NCBI RefSeq assembly: GCF_000003815.2
Contig: NW_023365728.1
Location: forward strand, 269,408 to 294,419
Length of the DNA stretch: 25,012 nt
Direction of reading: 5' to 3'
Source: Branchiostoma floridae
Taxonomy: Eukaryota; Chordata; Leptocardii; Amphioxiformes; Branchiostomatidae
The translations under genes and the position numbers were made by a program. This document shows, piece after piece, positions 1 to 9,218 of this stretch (positions are counted from its first letter, which is position 1; the number at the start of each line of letters is the position of its first letter). The notes beneath the pieces were generated by a model, which saw only the letters and a program-made list of their open reading frames with translations, did not search any database and had not been told where the DNA came from.

Positions 1-1374
1 CAGAGCAAACAAAACAGATGCATGCACAATGTTTAGTTTAACACCAATGTGTGAAGACTGTTAAGACCAGTACAAATGTCAAATGATTCCTTCCGCCTGT
101 ATGTCTTACAATATTACTTTTTCTAAACTTCTACATGTACAGGTTGTGTTATTTCGAAGTTATGAAAAGTCAAGTTGATGTAATGATAGTTACAGGATGT
201 ATGTAAAAGAGAAATACTATTTGTTGAGCCCTCTTTCAGTGGATGGAGACTGTTCAGTAACCAAAATTGTATAAGTATGGCCTTTTACTTTAAAGGAATA
301 TGATCCTTGTGTGATGGAAAAGTAAGAAAGTATTTACCAGTGGTGGATGTAGGATAAGTTTCAATGAAATTTGTCTGAACTCATGAATTTCGGTTACTGA
401 AAGATTTCCAGCGGAGGGGTGTAAGTGTTTGCGGTGCCTCATGGGTTTGTAATGTGCTAATTAGAAAGCAATGTTTGGCTGTAAATATGCATAAAAGGGT
501 TCCAGAGGGATATGTGATGTATAAACTACTGATAGTGGCTAAAGGTGGAACTGGTGCGTACTGTTACGGTAAGGAGAGGATTTTCAGACATTTTTATGTA
601 TAGTTTTTGTGCGATCAGCTTTACGAGCAGACTGATTAATTGATATGAAATGATGACACAGAACACAGACCGTCCTGATTTCCCAAGTAGTCATGGCAGC
701 GTTTCAGCAGGAGTACTTTCGAAGGTATTGCTGTAAGTACCAAGTTATTTACTTATTTGATTGGAAACACTGTCACAAGAAGTTACACACTAAGTCACTT
801 GTCTTGCAAACCCTGAACAATGGAGTCTGTAAACATGTTAGCTCTTTGTATTTATTTCTGGTGCGGTTGATTTAAGAACTTGTTATTCACGGATGGAGAA
901 CAAATCACCCGGCTGTACTTGTAATGACTTAACAGTCGTTTTCTACAGAAGGCCTCACCACTTTCATTTCTTGGTTCTTACAAAAAGACGGAAATGGAAA
1001 AACAACAGGAAAATCGAGCTGGTGGAATTAATGGAGTGAACATAGTCTCCAGTTTTCTTGATGTCATCTTGTTGAGTGTTTATCTTGATTTTTTTCCAGA
1101 ACCAAGTAAAAGACTTGGTGTGGCCGAATCAACTCATGGTGCACCAAAGACTCTGCCCACGTCAGTAGAATGTATATAGCTCATGTCAGTTTAAGAAAAT
1201 AGTTAAGAAGTACATCAAAAGGACTGAAATAGGTCTGTAGGATGTGCATAAATGTCTCAGTGTGGCCTTAAAGTTTTTGGAACGGAAAAATTGTATTTTT
1301 TGCCAAGGTTCATCAGTATGTTTATTTTGCAGTGCTTAGAGCAAACCATAACAATTAGAGTAGAAAGAATATTA
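1..1374. other. No recognised gene; possibly part of a 3' UTR of a gene to the left
   Basis: The sequence is T/G- and A-rich, with only short open frames that show no known domain. Together with the AATAAA at 2079 it could be a long 3' UTR from a gene outside the window, but there is no direct evidence of transcription. Confidence 0.3.
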
Positions 1375-1538
1375 ATATAGCCATTCCGGCTGTAAGCAAC
1401 ACATCACAAACCTGGTGTGGCTGGCTGAAGACTTGGTGTACAGAACTTTTCACATTTGCAGAAATCGGGTTACAAGGAAACATCACTTTGTCATGGCAAC
1501 ATGTTTGTTAACAGGTTAATGGTTTTGTTTGTACCCTG
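1375..1538 (+). repeat. Dispersed direct repeat, copy 1 (internally shortened)
   Basis: It begins ATATAGCCATTCCGGCTG and ends TGTACCCTG. It matches 2375-2563 with few substitutions over about 140 bp. Relative to copy 2 it lacks about 28 bp before the last shared motif. There is no coding sign; it may be a segmental duplication or an unclassified element. Confidence 0.85.
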
Positions 1539-2078
1539 AATTACCCAGAGGTCTCCATTTGTCCCAGCATGCAAAGGGCGAGAGAAGCTTTCCACAAGCT
1601 GCAGTTGAACAGAATCTGGTTCTGTGTTATTTGCCCCGTGTTTCCGTTCAGTTCAGTGCTAGCAGTTAGACGAGGTTCCTTGCTTTGCTTCGGACTGAAC
1701 CATTTGAACTCTAACTACATGCTAGCGCAACATGTAGCGTCAGTCATCTTTTGGCTATGCAATGATTGAAGCTTGAGGATGTCATATCAATATTGAATCC
1801 ACGATTAGCACGGCCGCTCCTTCCCCACGCCAATCCTGACCCTGCTGTGATGCCATTCCTGTTCTATCTGGTTCCATGCTACTATTTTGTGTTATACTGT
1901 TGTTAAGCTTACAATCTCATACCCATAAGGAATATTATTGCTTCGGGGTAACAGAATAAGCTGTAGAGACGGCGGATGTACAGTATCATGTATGGATTAT
2001 TCTGCAGCCAGGAACTATACTTTTCTGCATTTGTAAGTAAATGTCTTTTCAACTGTGAAAAACAATTAAACATTAATC

Positions 2079-2084
2079 AATAAA
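2079..2084 (+). terminator. Possible polyadenylation signal AATAAA
   Basis: A canonical AATAAA is followed within 5-25 bp by a GT-rich tract (TTGTGTTTCGTGTGGTT), the usual downstream element arrangement. It would end a plus-strand transcript entering from the left. No gene body is visible in the window to confirm it. Confidence 0.35.
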
Positions 2085-2374
2085 CAGATTGTGTTTCGTG
2101 TGGTTCATTACTTGCATGTATTTTTCTCGTAATAATGTACCAGATATTTACATGACAACCATTTTACATTTCAAGCTTACAAATATGAATTGAAAGTAAA
2201 CTAGAGTTCGGGGACCTCATACCTCCATGAAATATTCATTGCTTTTTGTGGATGTTATGTATGTTGATGGTCGGTTGTATTTGAGAGTGATGGATATTAC
2301 TGTTATGGGAGAGAACTGAGTTTTTTTACAAAAACAATGTCATTCTGATTAGGAAATATAAATATGTGACACAG

Positions 2375-2563
2375 ATATAGCCATTCCGGCTGTAAGCAAC
2401 ACATCACAAACCTGGTGTGGCTGGCTGAAGACTTGGTGTAGAACTTTTCACATTTGCAGAAATCGGGTTACCAGGAAACATCACTTTGTCCTGGCAACAT
2501 GTTTGTTATCATGGTAATGGTTTTGTACAGAAGTCAGCGGTTACTACGGAGGGTTGTACCCTG
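2375..2563 (+). repeat. Dispersed direct repeat, copy 2
   Basis: It is the second copy of the 1375-1538 unit, starting exactly 1000 bp downstream in the same orientation. It carries an extra segment (about 2527-2554) absent from copy 1. Confidence 0.85.
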
Positions 2564-3780
2564 GCTAATGTTTCGGTGGCCGCAGTCAGAAAGAAACACT
2601 TTTGTCAATGTTATCATTGTAGAATTATGAATAATTCAAAACTAGATTTGTTATGGGTACATGGTATTTGTATATGGATACCCACTCAAGGGTTTGACTT
2701 GTGAATGACGATCCTCCTGAGCAATGAAGCAATACAACATATTACCGTACTATGTAAGTTAACCCTTAAAAACTCTTTTGAAGGGGGTGGTAGAGCATTC
2801 TGAATATTACCTGAGTTTTGTATGACTGTTACGCTTCCTTTAGGAAGTGAAAGTAATGCTTAAATGACTATGCAGCTTTTTGGGGTAGAATTAATTAATT
2901 GTGTAACTCATTAACATGACGGAGTCTGAAGAAGGTAGAGACTAGTGGATGATCATATGCTGCCTGGTGTCAGGCCAAATTTCGCTCCTGCCAAATATTT
3001 GTCCCAACACTGCTTGGGGGTTTCGGGTATACATGATGTGAGAAAAATGCGTCACACCTGTGTGGTCGGGTAATTGCCAAGCAGACGTCTGAGTGGACTA
3101 ACCATCTCAGGTCACGATGTGGAGGCTAACCATAACCCTTACACGACCCTAACCCTAACAGCTCGAGTTATTGAGGAATGGGAAAGTCATTTTGTCTTAA
3201 CATCGATGGGCGTAGAAACGCTTTGTAAGTAGTGCCCATGATTCAGTGTGGCCACGTTCTTGCCTCCAACAATGTAATTTGGTGTTGAACAAAGAAAACG
3301 CCATATCTGTTACATGGTTACCTACATAGTGTAGTAAGTCTAAAATGTAAAATGAGTTGTAAGATGATTTTTAAAACTCTATATGATCAGAAATGAAAGA
3401 CGTCACTTAACATGCGAGTTCTTATTATACCTGAGTGAGTAAGAGTTATGACGTATTGAAAATTGACCAAGAAACATGTAACCTAGATGTGCTTTGTACA
3501 AATGTTCCAGAAACGTGAAATAATCCAGTCTATACGATTATTGTATGGTTCATAGTAATGAGCTTGAATGACAAGCCTTCTTTTAGTTTCAGTCTTTTAG
3601 ATCTACATGACATTTAGTAAAATATTATCTGTAAATGTATTCCAAGAAATAGTGTTCTACGAAAGAAGGAAAAATTAAAACTAGATGTTAGATTCTATAA
3701 CATTTAAGTTGTTCTTGATAATTTTCTTGTTGGAGGAATAATAATGTTCGATTATTGTCAGGTTTTGGAGACAGACAGTA
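2564..3780. other. No recognised feature
   Basis: No coding sequence or repeat pair was recognised. Two tandem CCCTAA units occur at about 3143-3156 (telomere-like), too few to call an interstitial telomere. Confidence 0.4.
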
Positions 3781-3795
3781 CTACCGCCAAAAAGC

Positions 3796-4108
3796 AGTTA
3801 CTCAAGCAACTGGATATGATTTTGGAAACGGTCAGACGTTTCGGATAGAATCCACTATCCTTCGTCAGTGACACTGAAGAGATCTGGAAGAAACAGGTCT
3901 TTTATACTCTAACTATGAATGAAGACAATTTCAGATGTCCAATAGGAAAGGTTGTAAGACACTTCAGACTGAAGACAATTTGGATTCCAAAGAAAACAAA
4001 GCTAAGCTAAAGTCAAGCTGAAGACAATTTGGATTTCAAAGGATAGCAAGGCTAAGATACAGTTAATGCAAATGAGTCAATTAGCCCCTGTTGTTTTAGT
4101 TGCAGGAG
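3796..4108 (-). mobile_element. 3' terminal region of a Penelope-like element
   Basis: It lies just downstream (minus sense) of the GIY-YIG fragment at 4109-4354. It contains short tandem units built on GAAGACAATTTGGATT (about 3970, 4020 and a shorter one near 3922). A terminal block of about 41 bp (3796-3836) recurs in the opposite orientation at 9178-9218, so it is a transposon end rather than unique sequence. A hammerhead-like motif sits at 3831-3872. Confidence 0.65.
3831..3872 (-). ncRNA. Hammerhead-ribozyme-like motif at the PLE end
   Basis: Read on the minus strand: GUCA (stem I), CUGACGA (core), one extra A, GGAUAG/CUAUCC around a 6-nt loop (stem II, six Watson-Crick pairs), GAAA (core), AC-GU (stem III without a loop), C, then UGAC pairing with GUCA. 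PLE terminal repeats are known to carry minimal hammerheads with very short stem III. Here ACGU is self-complementary, so stem III could form between two RNA copies. The extra A after the core is non-canonical and may abolish activity. Confidence 0.45.
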
Positions 4109-4354
4109 CTAAAAGTTTTGTTGCGGGGTGGGGGGTGCTATGTCCCAAGTGCCAGAAAGTTCCATGCGTAGTCCCCCTTTTCTGTTGAGGGTGGGATTGT
4201 ATATTCTCTCATATATGGCCTCTCTTACTCCCCGTTCAAACCAGCGGGCTTCACGGTCTAGGACATCGGTAGATTGGAGTTTGAAGGAGTGTCCTTGGTT
4301 GTGTTCTATGTGGTTGAAAACAGCAGAAGAGTAGCCGTTGGCCTTGGTTACTAC
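4109..4354 (-). pseudogene. Penelope-like element C-terminal fragment (GIY-YIG region end)
   Basis: The minus strand encodes about 81 residues ending in a stop at 4109-4111, with an in-frame stop just upstream (4355-4357). It contains HSFKLQSTDVLDREARWFER, then GVREAIY and LNRKGGLRMELSGTWD. The pattern RWFERGVREAIY...NPTLNR...GLR is familiar from the end of PLE reverse transcriptase/GIY-YIG proteins. The reverse transcriptase part is missing, so this is a 5'-truncated relic. A second copy is at 23402-23488. Confidence 0.75.
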
Positions 4355-4357
4355 CTA

Positions 4358-5545
4358 TATCGCTTATGTTTTTGCAATATGTGACATTGTCGTTGATCAT
4401 AAGATATTAAATTCAAAGTTGATAACTTGACTGTTTCAAAACAAACATTTCTTTCGAATCTTTACCGAAATAGTTCATTCCAAAGATTCCAATCTTGAAT
4501 ACGCAGTCCAAGAGTGTACTCCAGTCACAGGCAAAAAAAGCTTCATCATGTATTGCAAAACTGAGCCTGTCGGTTCGCAGTGGAAGGTATTCTGATTTCG
4601 GTCTGTTACTGGTAAGATTATACGACATAGAGATGTTATTTACGCATGCATAACACACTGCTGGAGATAGAATGATTATTCATTCTGTATACAAGGTCGA
4701 CGGAGTGCGTCCGACAATTTAGAGGGGTAAGTCTCTACAGCTGCCACACCTGTCCGAACATCTGCCGGGTGTCTGCCGGAGACGAACCTATGAAGGTGGC
4801 AACATTTTAAAGAAAATCCACCGAGTGCCCGCTGGAACATCCCGCTTATTTGTTTACCACGACATGTAAACAGCCGGTGTCCCCCCGACTTGAGAGCTCG
4901 GCCGGGGCTACACTGACGGGCACCGGGGCAATTGGAACCTAAGCCTAAGACTAACGTCACATTGCCACAAAGGGGCCGGCCGGGCAGCTTTTGGGAAAGT
5001 AAAGTCAGATGTAAAAGACAATAAAAACACAAAACGTGCCAAAAATGATTCAACACCATGTCTTGTGCATTTTTTTAGCATAAACTTTAATTCTTCGTTT
5101 CCGCAAACAGCCCGGTCGGGCTTCATCCCCCTTTCTTCCAGCGGGAGGTTGTTTTGCTTCAAATGATGGTGTGACAACATTTCATGGGCCAGCCCAGCAA
5201 ACTTCCCATGGCGCCTAATTGTCAGATATAATCACCATCCACTCTGAGCTTAAGTTACTTACTGCTGGCTAAAATATAAGTGGAAACATAGACAATCACT
5301 TTTAAAACAATACCTCCATTATTTATTGAGGTAAAAACAATACTTCTGAGGCTAAATCGACTGATAAACACAAACATAGTCCTGACGGTATGAAAACAGA
5401 TTGGAACCATATATATTTCTAAACTACCTTACAGTCTCAGAAGTTCGTCAGTCTAAAACGGCGGGAACTGGGGTGCGCAGAGGAAGGGTCTCCAGAAAAA
5501 CACGTGGATTCAATGATTATAGAAACAGTTCTCACGTACCAACCC
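4358..5545. other. No recognised gene; includes a GC-richer block at about 4690-5010
   Basis: The minus strand has open frames of 81, 127 and 90 residues, but none shows a known domain or splice context. The GC-rich block with GGGGCCGGCCGGGC near 4973 differs from its surroundings and may be an unidentified repeat or CpG-rich patch. Confidence 0.35.
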
Positions 5546-5655
5546 TCTGATGTTTCTCCCTCTCAGTCCAGATTAACTTTTTTCCCAGAAAATTAGTCTG
5601 CCACTTGCTGAAAAACAAAATGCCATTCGCACCACCTAATGCCACGTCATCCGTT
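5546..5655 (+). repeat. Dispersed direct repeat, copy 1
   Basis: It shares CAGATTAACT, CCCAGAAAATTAGTCTG, AAAAACAAAATGCCATTC and CACGTCATCC, in order, with 6478-6590. Orientation is the same, with moderate divergence. Class unknown. Confidence 0.75.
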
Positions 5656-5948
5656 TAGATAAGACAAAAGTGGCCTGTTGTTGGTGTGTTGTGTTTGCCG
5701 GGTATATTGTGTATTATCATAGTGGAGCTCAGTTTTAGACTAGAGTAAGACACATGTTATATTGTACTACACTATTTGTCTGTCCCTTTCATGCTACCTG
5801 CAATTAGCCCTCGGGGCAGAATCTGCAAGAAACCAGATATCATTATATTCAATTTTGCGTTTCTTGGATAAGACACTTCTACTGGTTATGCTGAACTGTA
5901 AGGACCACGTAGCGTGTGTATAATTAAATGTAAACATGCGCGTGAAGA

Positions 5949-6093
5949 TATATATGTGTGTGTGTCACTCACTGTGTGCGTCCATGTATGTATATTTATA
6001 TACCTAAAATCTATGTGTTTGGGTTTTGTGTTTTTGTGTGTGCATAGGCACGTATATGTATATGTGTGTGTGTCACTGTGTGCGTACACACAC

Positions 6094-6127
<34 letters not shown>

Positions 6128-6238
6128 TTCTCTGTGTGTTATTGTGTTTCTTGTTGTATGCGTGCATGTGTGTATGTGTGTGTATGTATGTGTGGGTATA
6201 GGCACGTATATGTGTGTGTGTCTGTGTGTAGTTACAGA
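5949..6238. repeat. TG/TATG microsatellite with an AC-AT-GT palindrome
   Basis: Alternating purine-pyrimidine tracts fill about 290 bp. At 6086-6119 eight bases of AC, eighteen of AT and eight of GT form a perfect 34-bp palindrome. Open frames here on both strands are low-complexity artefacts. Confidence 0.92.
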
Positions 6239-6477
6239 CATTCTTATATTCGAAATTTTATTGACAGTATGCGAGTATTGTTGCGCTGTGTCTTGACGTT
6301 TCTGACACCTGTCAATCACAGTCATTGTAAAATAACATGACCATATGGCTGAAATAAGAATAGCACACGGCGCTATGTTAGAGTGTGCTTAATATATTTT
6401 ACCCAAAATGGCAGGAAGGGTCTGCGACATTTAAAAAAAAACGCAGCGATTCCATGACTTCACTGATTCACTTTTTG

Positions 6478-6590
6478 ATGATTCCCATCCCAGCCCAGAT
6501 TAACTCCTTATCCCAGAAAATTAGTCTGTCATTTGCAGAAAAACAAAATGCCATTCTTACTGCCTGATGCCACGTGACACGTCATCCCTC
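6478..6590 (+). repeat. Dispersed direct repeat, copy 2
   Basis: It is the second copy of the 5546-5655 unit, about 930 bp downstream and on the other side of the TG/TA microsatellite. Confidence 0.75.
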
Positions 6591-7386
6591 TATATTCATA
6601 TTTCATATACCTGAATGAAACGTCTGTTGTTTTGTTTGCGTTTTCTATGCTATTCTAAGTGTAATTCTGTGCCTGCCCTCCCCCCGAAGGAATAGTTCGT
6701 GCCAACTTTCAAAATCTGAATTGACCAATCACATCTCATTATTAGCATAATGATATACAGTCAGCATGTTAAACCTATAATATCACATATGTATTATGTT
6801 ATACATATGAATATATATATATACTGCATTCTGCCTGGTGATAAGCGAAAAGATCGCAGTCACGGTAAACACACCCAGAAAGCTGTCGCCACCTAGAACT
6901 CGAGACACATCTTCAGGAAGCAACAACGTCTTGAGTCACATCTTCAGGGAGCGGTAACGTCTACAGAGGTTGCGCGTGAGTAGGGATATCTGAATTGTAC
7001 TTAATCTTTATGTTTTCCCTACATACAATAGCTTGAGCTTCCAATTCCGAGGTAGCTTTTTTATTAACAAAATGGTTTGGGCGTGTCCTTTCGACAACAA
7101 CAGTTTCAAACCAGATAGACTGCTTCTTGGTATGTATTTACGTGGATTACATTAATACTTGTTGTTTACTGTCCATAATGACCTTTTACACAAAATGATG
7201 GGTGAATCTTAAACTCTATAAAAGTACAAGATCTCAGGAAAAACAATTCAGGAACAAGCATGTCTGAAAAGTACACGTCAGCAACAAGCCCAGCTAATAC
7301 AGTAGATGGGGACTTCAAAGCTCCGTGTTGATTGGATTTGTCTGCTGCTCCCAGACTCCTTCACGGCCCTGCACGTTCGTTGGCTG
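6591..7386. other. No recognised feature
   Basis: A small direct duplication around CACATCTTCAGG(A/G)AG occurs at about 6906 and 6942. No coding sequence was recognised. Confidence 0.4.
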
Positions 7387-7470
7387 GAGGGAGGGAGGGA
7401 GGGAGGGAGGGAGGGAGGGAGGGAGGGAGGGAGGGAGGGAGGGAGGGAGGGAGTTCGGGAGGGAGGGAGG
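7387..7470 (+). repeat. GGGA tetranucleotide array (G-quadruplex prone)
   Basis: About 20 GGG tracts are separated by single A residues, interrupted once by TTC near 7454. The purine strand is plus. Open frames through it on both strands are compositional artefacts. Confidence 0.95.
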
Positions 7471-7979
7471 TTAGCAAGAGAGGGGTAGGTTTGTGGACGG
7501 GCATCCATTGTATGCGGTTAAACTATTTTTGTTCGTTCTGCTCGGATATCAGGACCAAGCCGATAGTATGGGGTGGGGTATCGACGTTATTTCAGGATTG
7601 CTTAATTTTTCACTTTCAGTGTGTATCTAAGCATTCACAGTACTTGCTGTAATGTGGCATGTTAGATGAAGATGTCTCAAGGAAACAAACGTTGTTGTGA
7701 AGAAACATCTCAAATATGCGACGTACGTCTGTGGTGGGCCTCATGTTCCACATGATGTGCTGTGGCTTCTCTCAATATAGCTATATCATGCAGTTCTTAT
7801 TAGTCGGTTGCCTTGGCGATTGGATTAGCACATAAGAGGATCCGAGAAACGCATAAGCTAGCGCCATTGGTTAATTGTAATGATGTAATATCCAGGCAGG
7901 AGAAAAGATCAGGGGTTACTTTATTGATGTTTTCTGTGTTTCGACGGCGCTATGTAATGCTGTACGCTTTCTTTACGAT
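7471..7979. other. No recognised feature
   Basis: There is a 124-residue plus-strand open frame from 7813, but it runs on into a probable dispersed repeat and shows no domain. No splice-consistent exon was recognised. Confidence 0.4.
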
Positions 7980-8400
7980 GAATTTCCCCACTTGTGTGTT
8001 TGATAATCATTACCTCCATGTAAAATGGTGTTATAGTTTTGGCTCCGTGTGTCTGTGTGTGCGCGCGCATCCAGTGCAATATAACTTAACAACCTCAGGA
8101 TGGATTGTGATGATATTTAGTATGTGGGTAGGTGTTCTTCACGCAGCGGTCAAGGTCAATTTTGGGCCTCATGGCGATTGGCCTTAGTACTGCAGCAGAA
8201 CCGGTTTTTTAATAACTTTTGCCCTGGATATGCTGTGCTCCTGATTTTTTAGAGGTACATACTTTTAGTGTAAAGAAGAAGGTTTGGGCCCCCACCCCTA
8301 GCAGCTTGCTCGCGAACCACAGGATGTTTTGCTAAACGTTTTCAGAGGGATAACTGAGTAAATTGATATTCGGTATGCAGGTAGCATAGACAAAAGTATA
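7980..8400 (+). repeat. Probable dispersed repeat, class unknown
   Basis: The section with TTTTGGCTCCGTGTGTCTG, then AACCTCAGGATGGATTGTGA and GTATGTGGGTAGGTG resembles a repeat I remember as common in marine invertebrate assemblies, often mispredicted as protein. No second copy is in this window, so the call rests on recollection. Confidence 0.35.
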
Positions 8401-9032
8401 CATAATGGGATACAAATTATGCAAATCAGCGCTTAATTCACATAATGAATTGAGAAAATCTATCATTCCATTGTTTTCCAGTATAGAAGTCATTCATGAA
8501 ATGATTCGTATATATATAACGCATTTTTGCTGGTGATAGTTTTATAGATTGCCCATTATAGAAACTAGTGCTTAATTTGTTTTCCAAACAAAAGTGTACA
8601 GGTTCCAAATCACAGCAGGAGTGGCTCTGCTTGGGCCCAGGTCAGATGACCATAATCAGTTATCCCTCTATTGCCAATGCCAGGAATATGCATTTAAGAT
8701 TTGAAATAAATATCTTGCAAACACCAACATTCAAAAAAGATTATAACCTTCTTTACAAAACCCATGGGAAACGAATCATGAATTAATCATGGTTTACTTG
8801 TATTACCTGTAATTTACTTTCATATCATTGTATTTATTTGTCTTTGTATCCTATGTAGAGCTCCCTTGGAAATCAGTCTGACTGACAACCCAACCTTATT
8901 CACATTATTCTGTGAAATCTGGGCAGTTTAGGTGTGGCTAAGGTAGATAAATCTATGTGCTTATTGATTACCTTAAAAATACCTTTGTCCATTTCGGGGC
9001 TTTCCGCATCCACATTGGATAGTGGAATGATC
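8401..9032. other. No recognised feature
   Basis: The section is AT-rich, with a 72-residue open frame of no known family. No repeat pair was seen. Confidence 0.4.
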
Positions 9033-9183
9033 GTCAGTCTGCCGTTTGGAGCCGTGAGGACCAATATTCAGGGGCTATCTGAAGACTAACCGTATAAAAT
9101 CTGCCGAAATGACTGATTTTATGCGATTAGTCTTCAGATAGCCCCTGATCATTGGTCCTCTCGGCTTCAAACGGCAGACTGAC
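9033..9183. repeat. 151-bp imperfect inverted repeat joined to a PLE terminus
   Basis: Arms 9033-9101 and 9115-9183 (69 bp each) pair with about six mismatches and no gaps around a 13-bp spacer. The right arm runs directly into the conserved PLE end at 9178-9218. Confidence 0.9.
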
Positions 9184-9218
9184 CGTTTCAAAAATCATAT
9201 CCAGTTGCTTGAGTAACT
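9178..9218 (+). mobile_element. Penelope-like element terminal block, second copy
   Basis: It contains GACTGACCGTTTC, then AATCATATCCAGTTGCTTGA and GTAACT. It matches the reverse complement of 3796-3836 with two or so differences. The hammerhead-like core is replaced here by the inverted repeat arm. Confidence 0.7.

Noticed and set aside
3143-3156. Telomere-like CCCTAACCCTAA
   Set aside because: Only two units; too short to mean an interstitial telomere.
4676-5180. 127- and 90-residue minus-strand frames in a GC-richer block
   Set aside because: Overlapping frames, no recognised domain and no supported splice sites.
5886-6340. Several 76-104-residue frames over the TG microsatellite on both strands
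   Set aside because: Low-complexity translation of alternating dinucleotides.
7278-7652. Gly-Arg-Glu and Pro-Ser-Leu repeat proteins at the GGGA array
   Set aside because: Translation of a tetranucleotide array; no flanking coding signal.
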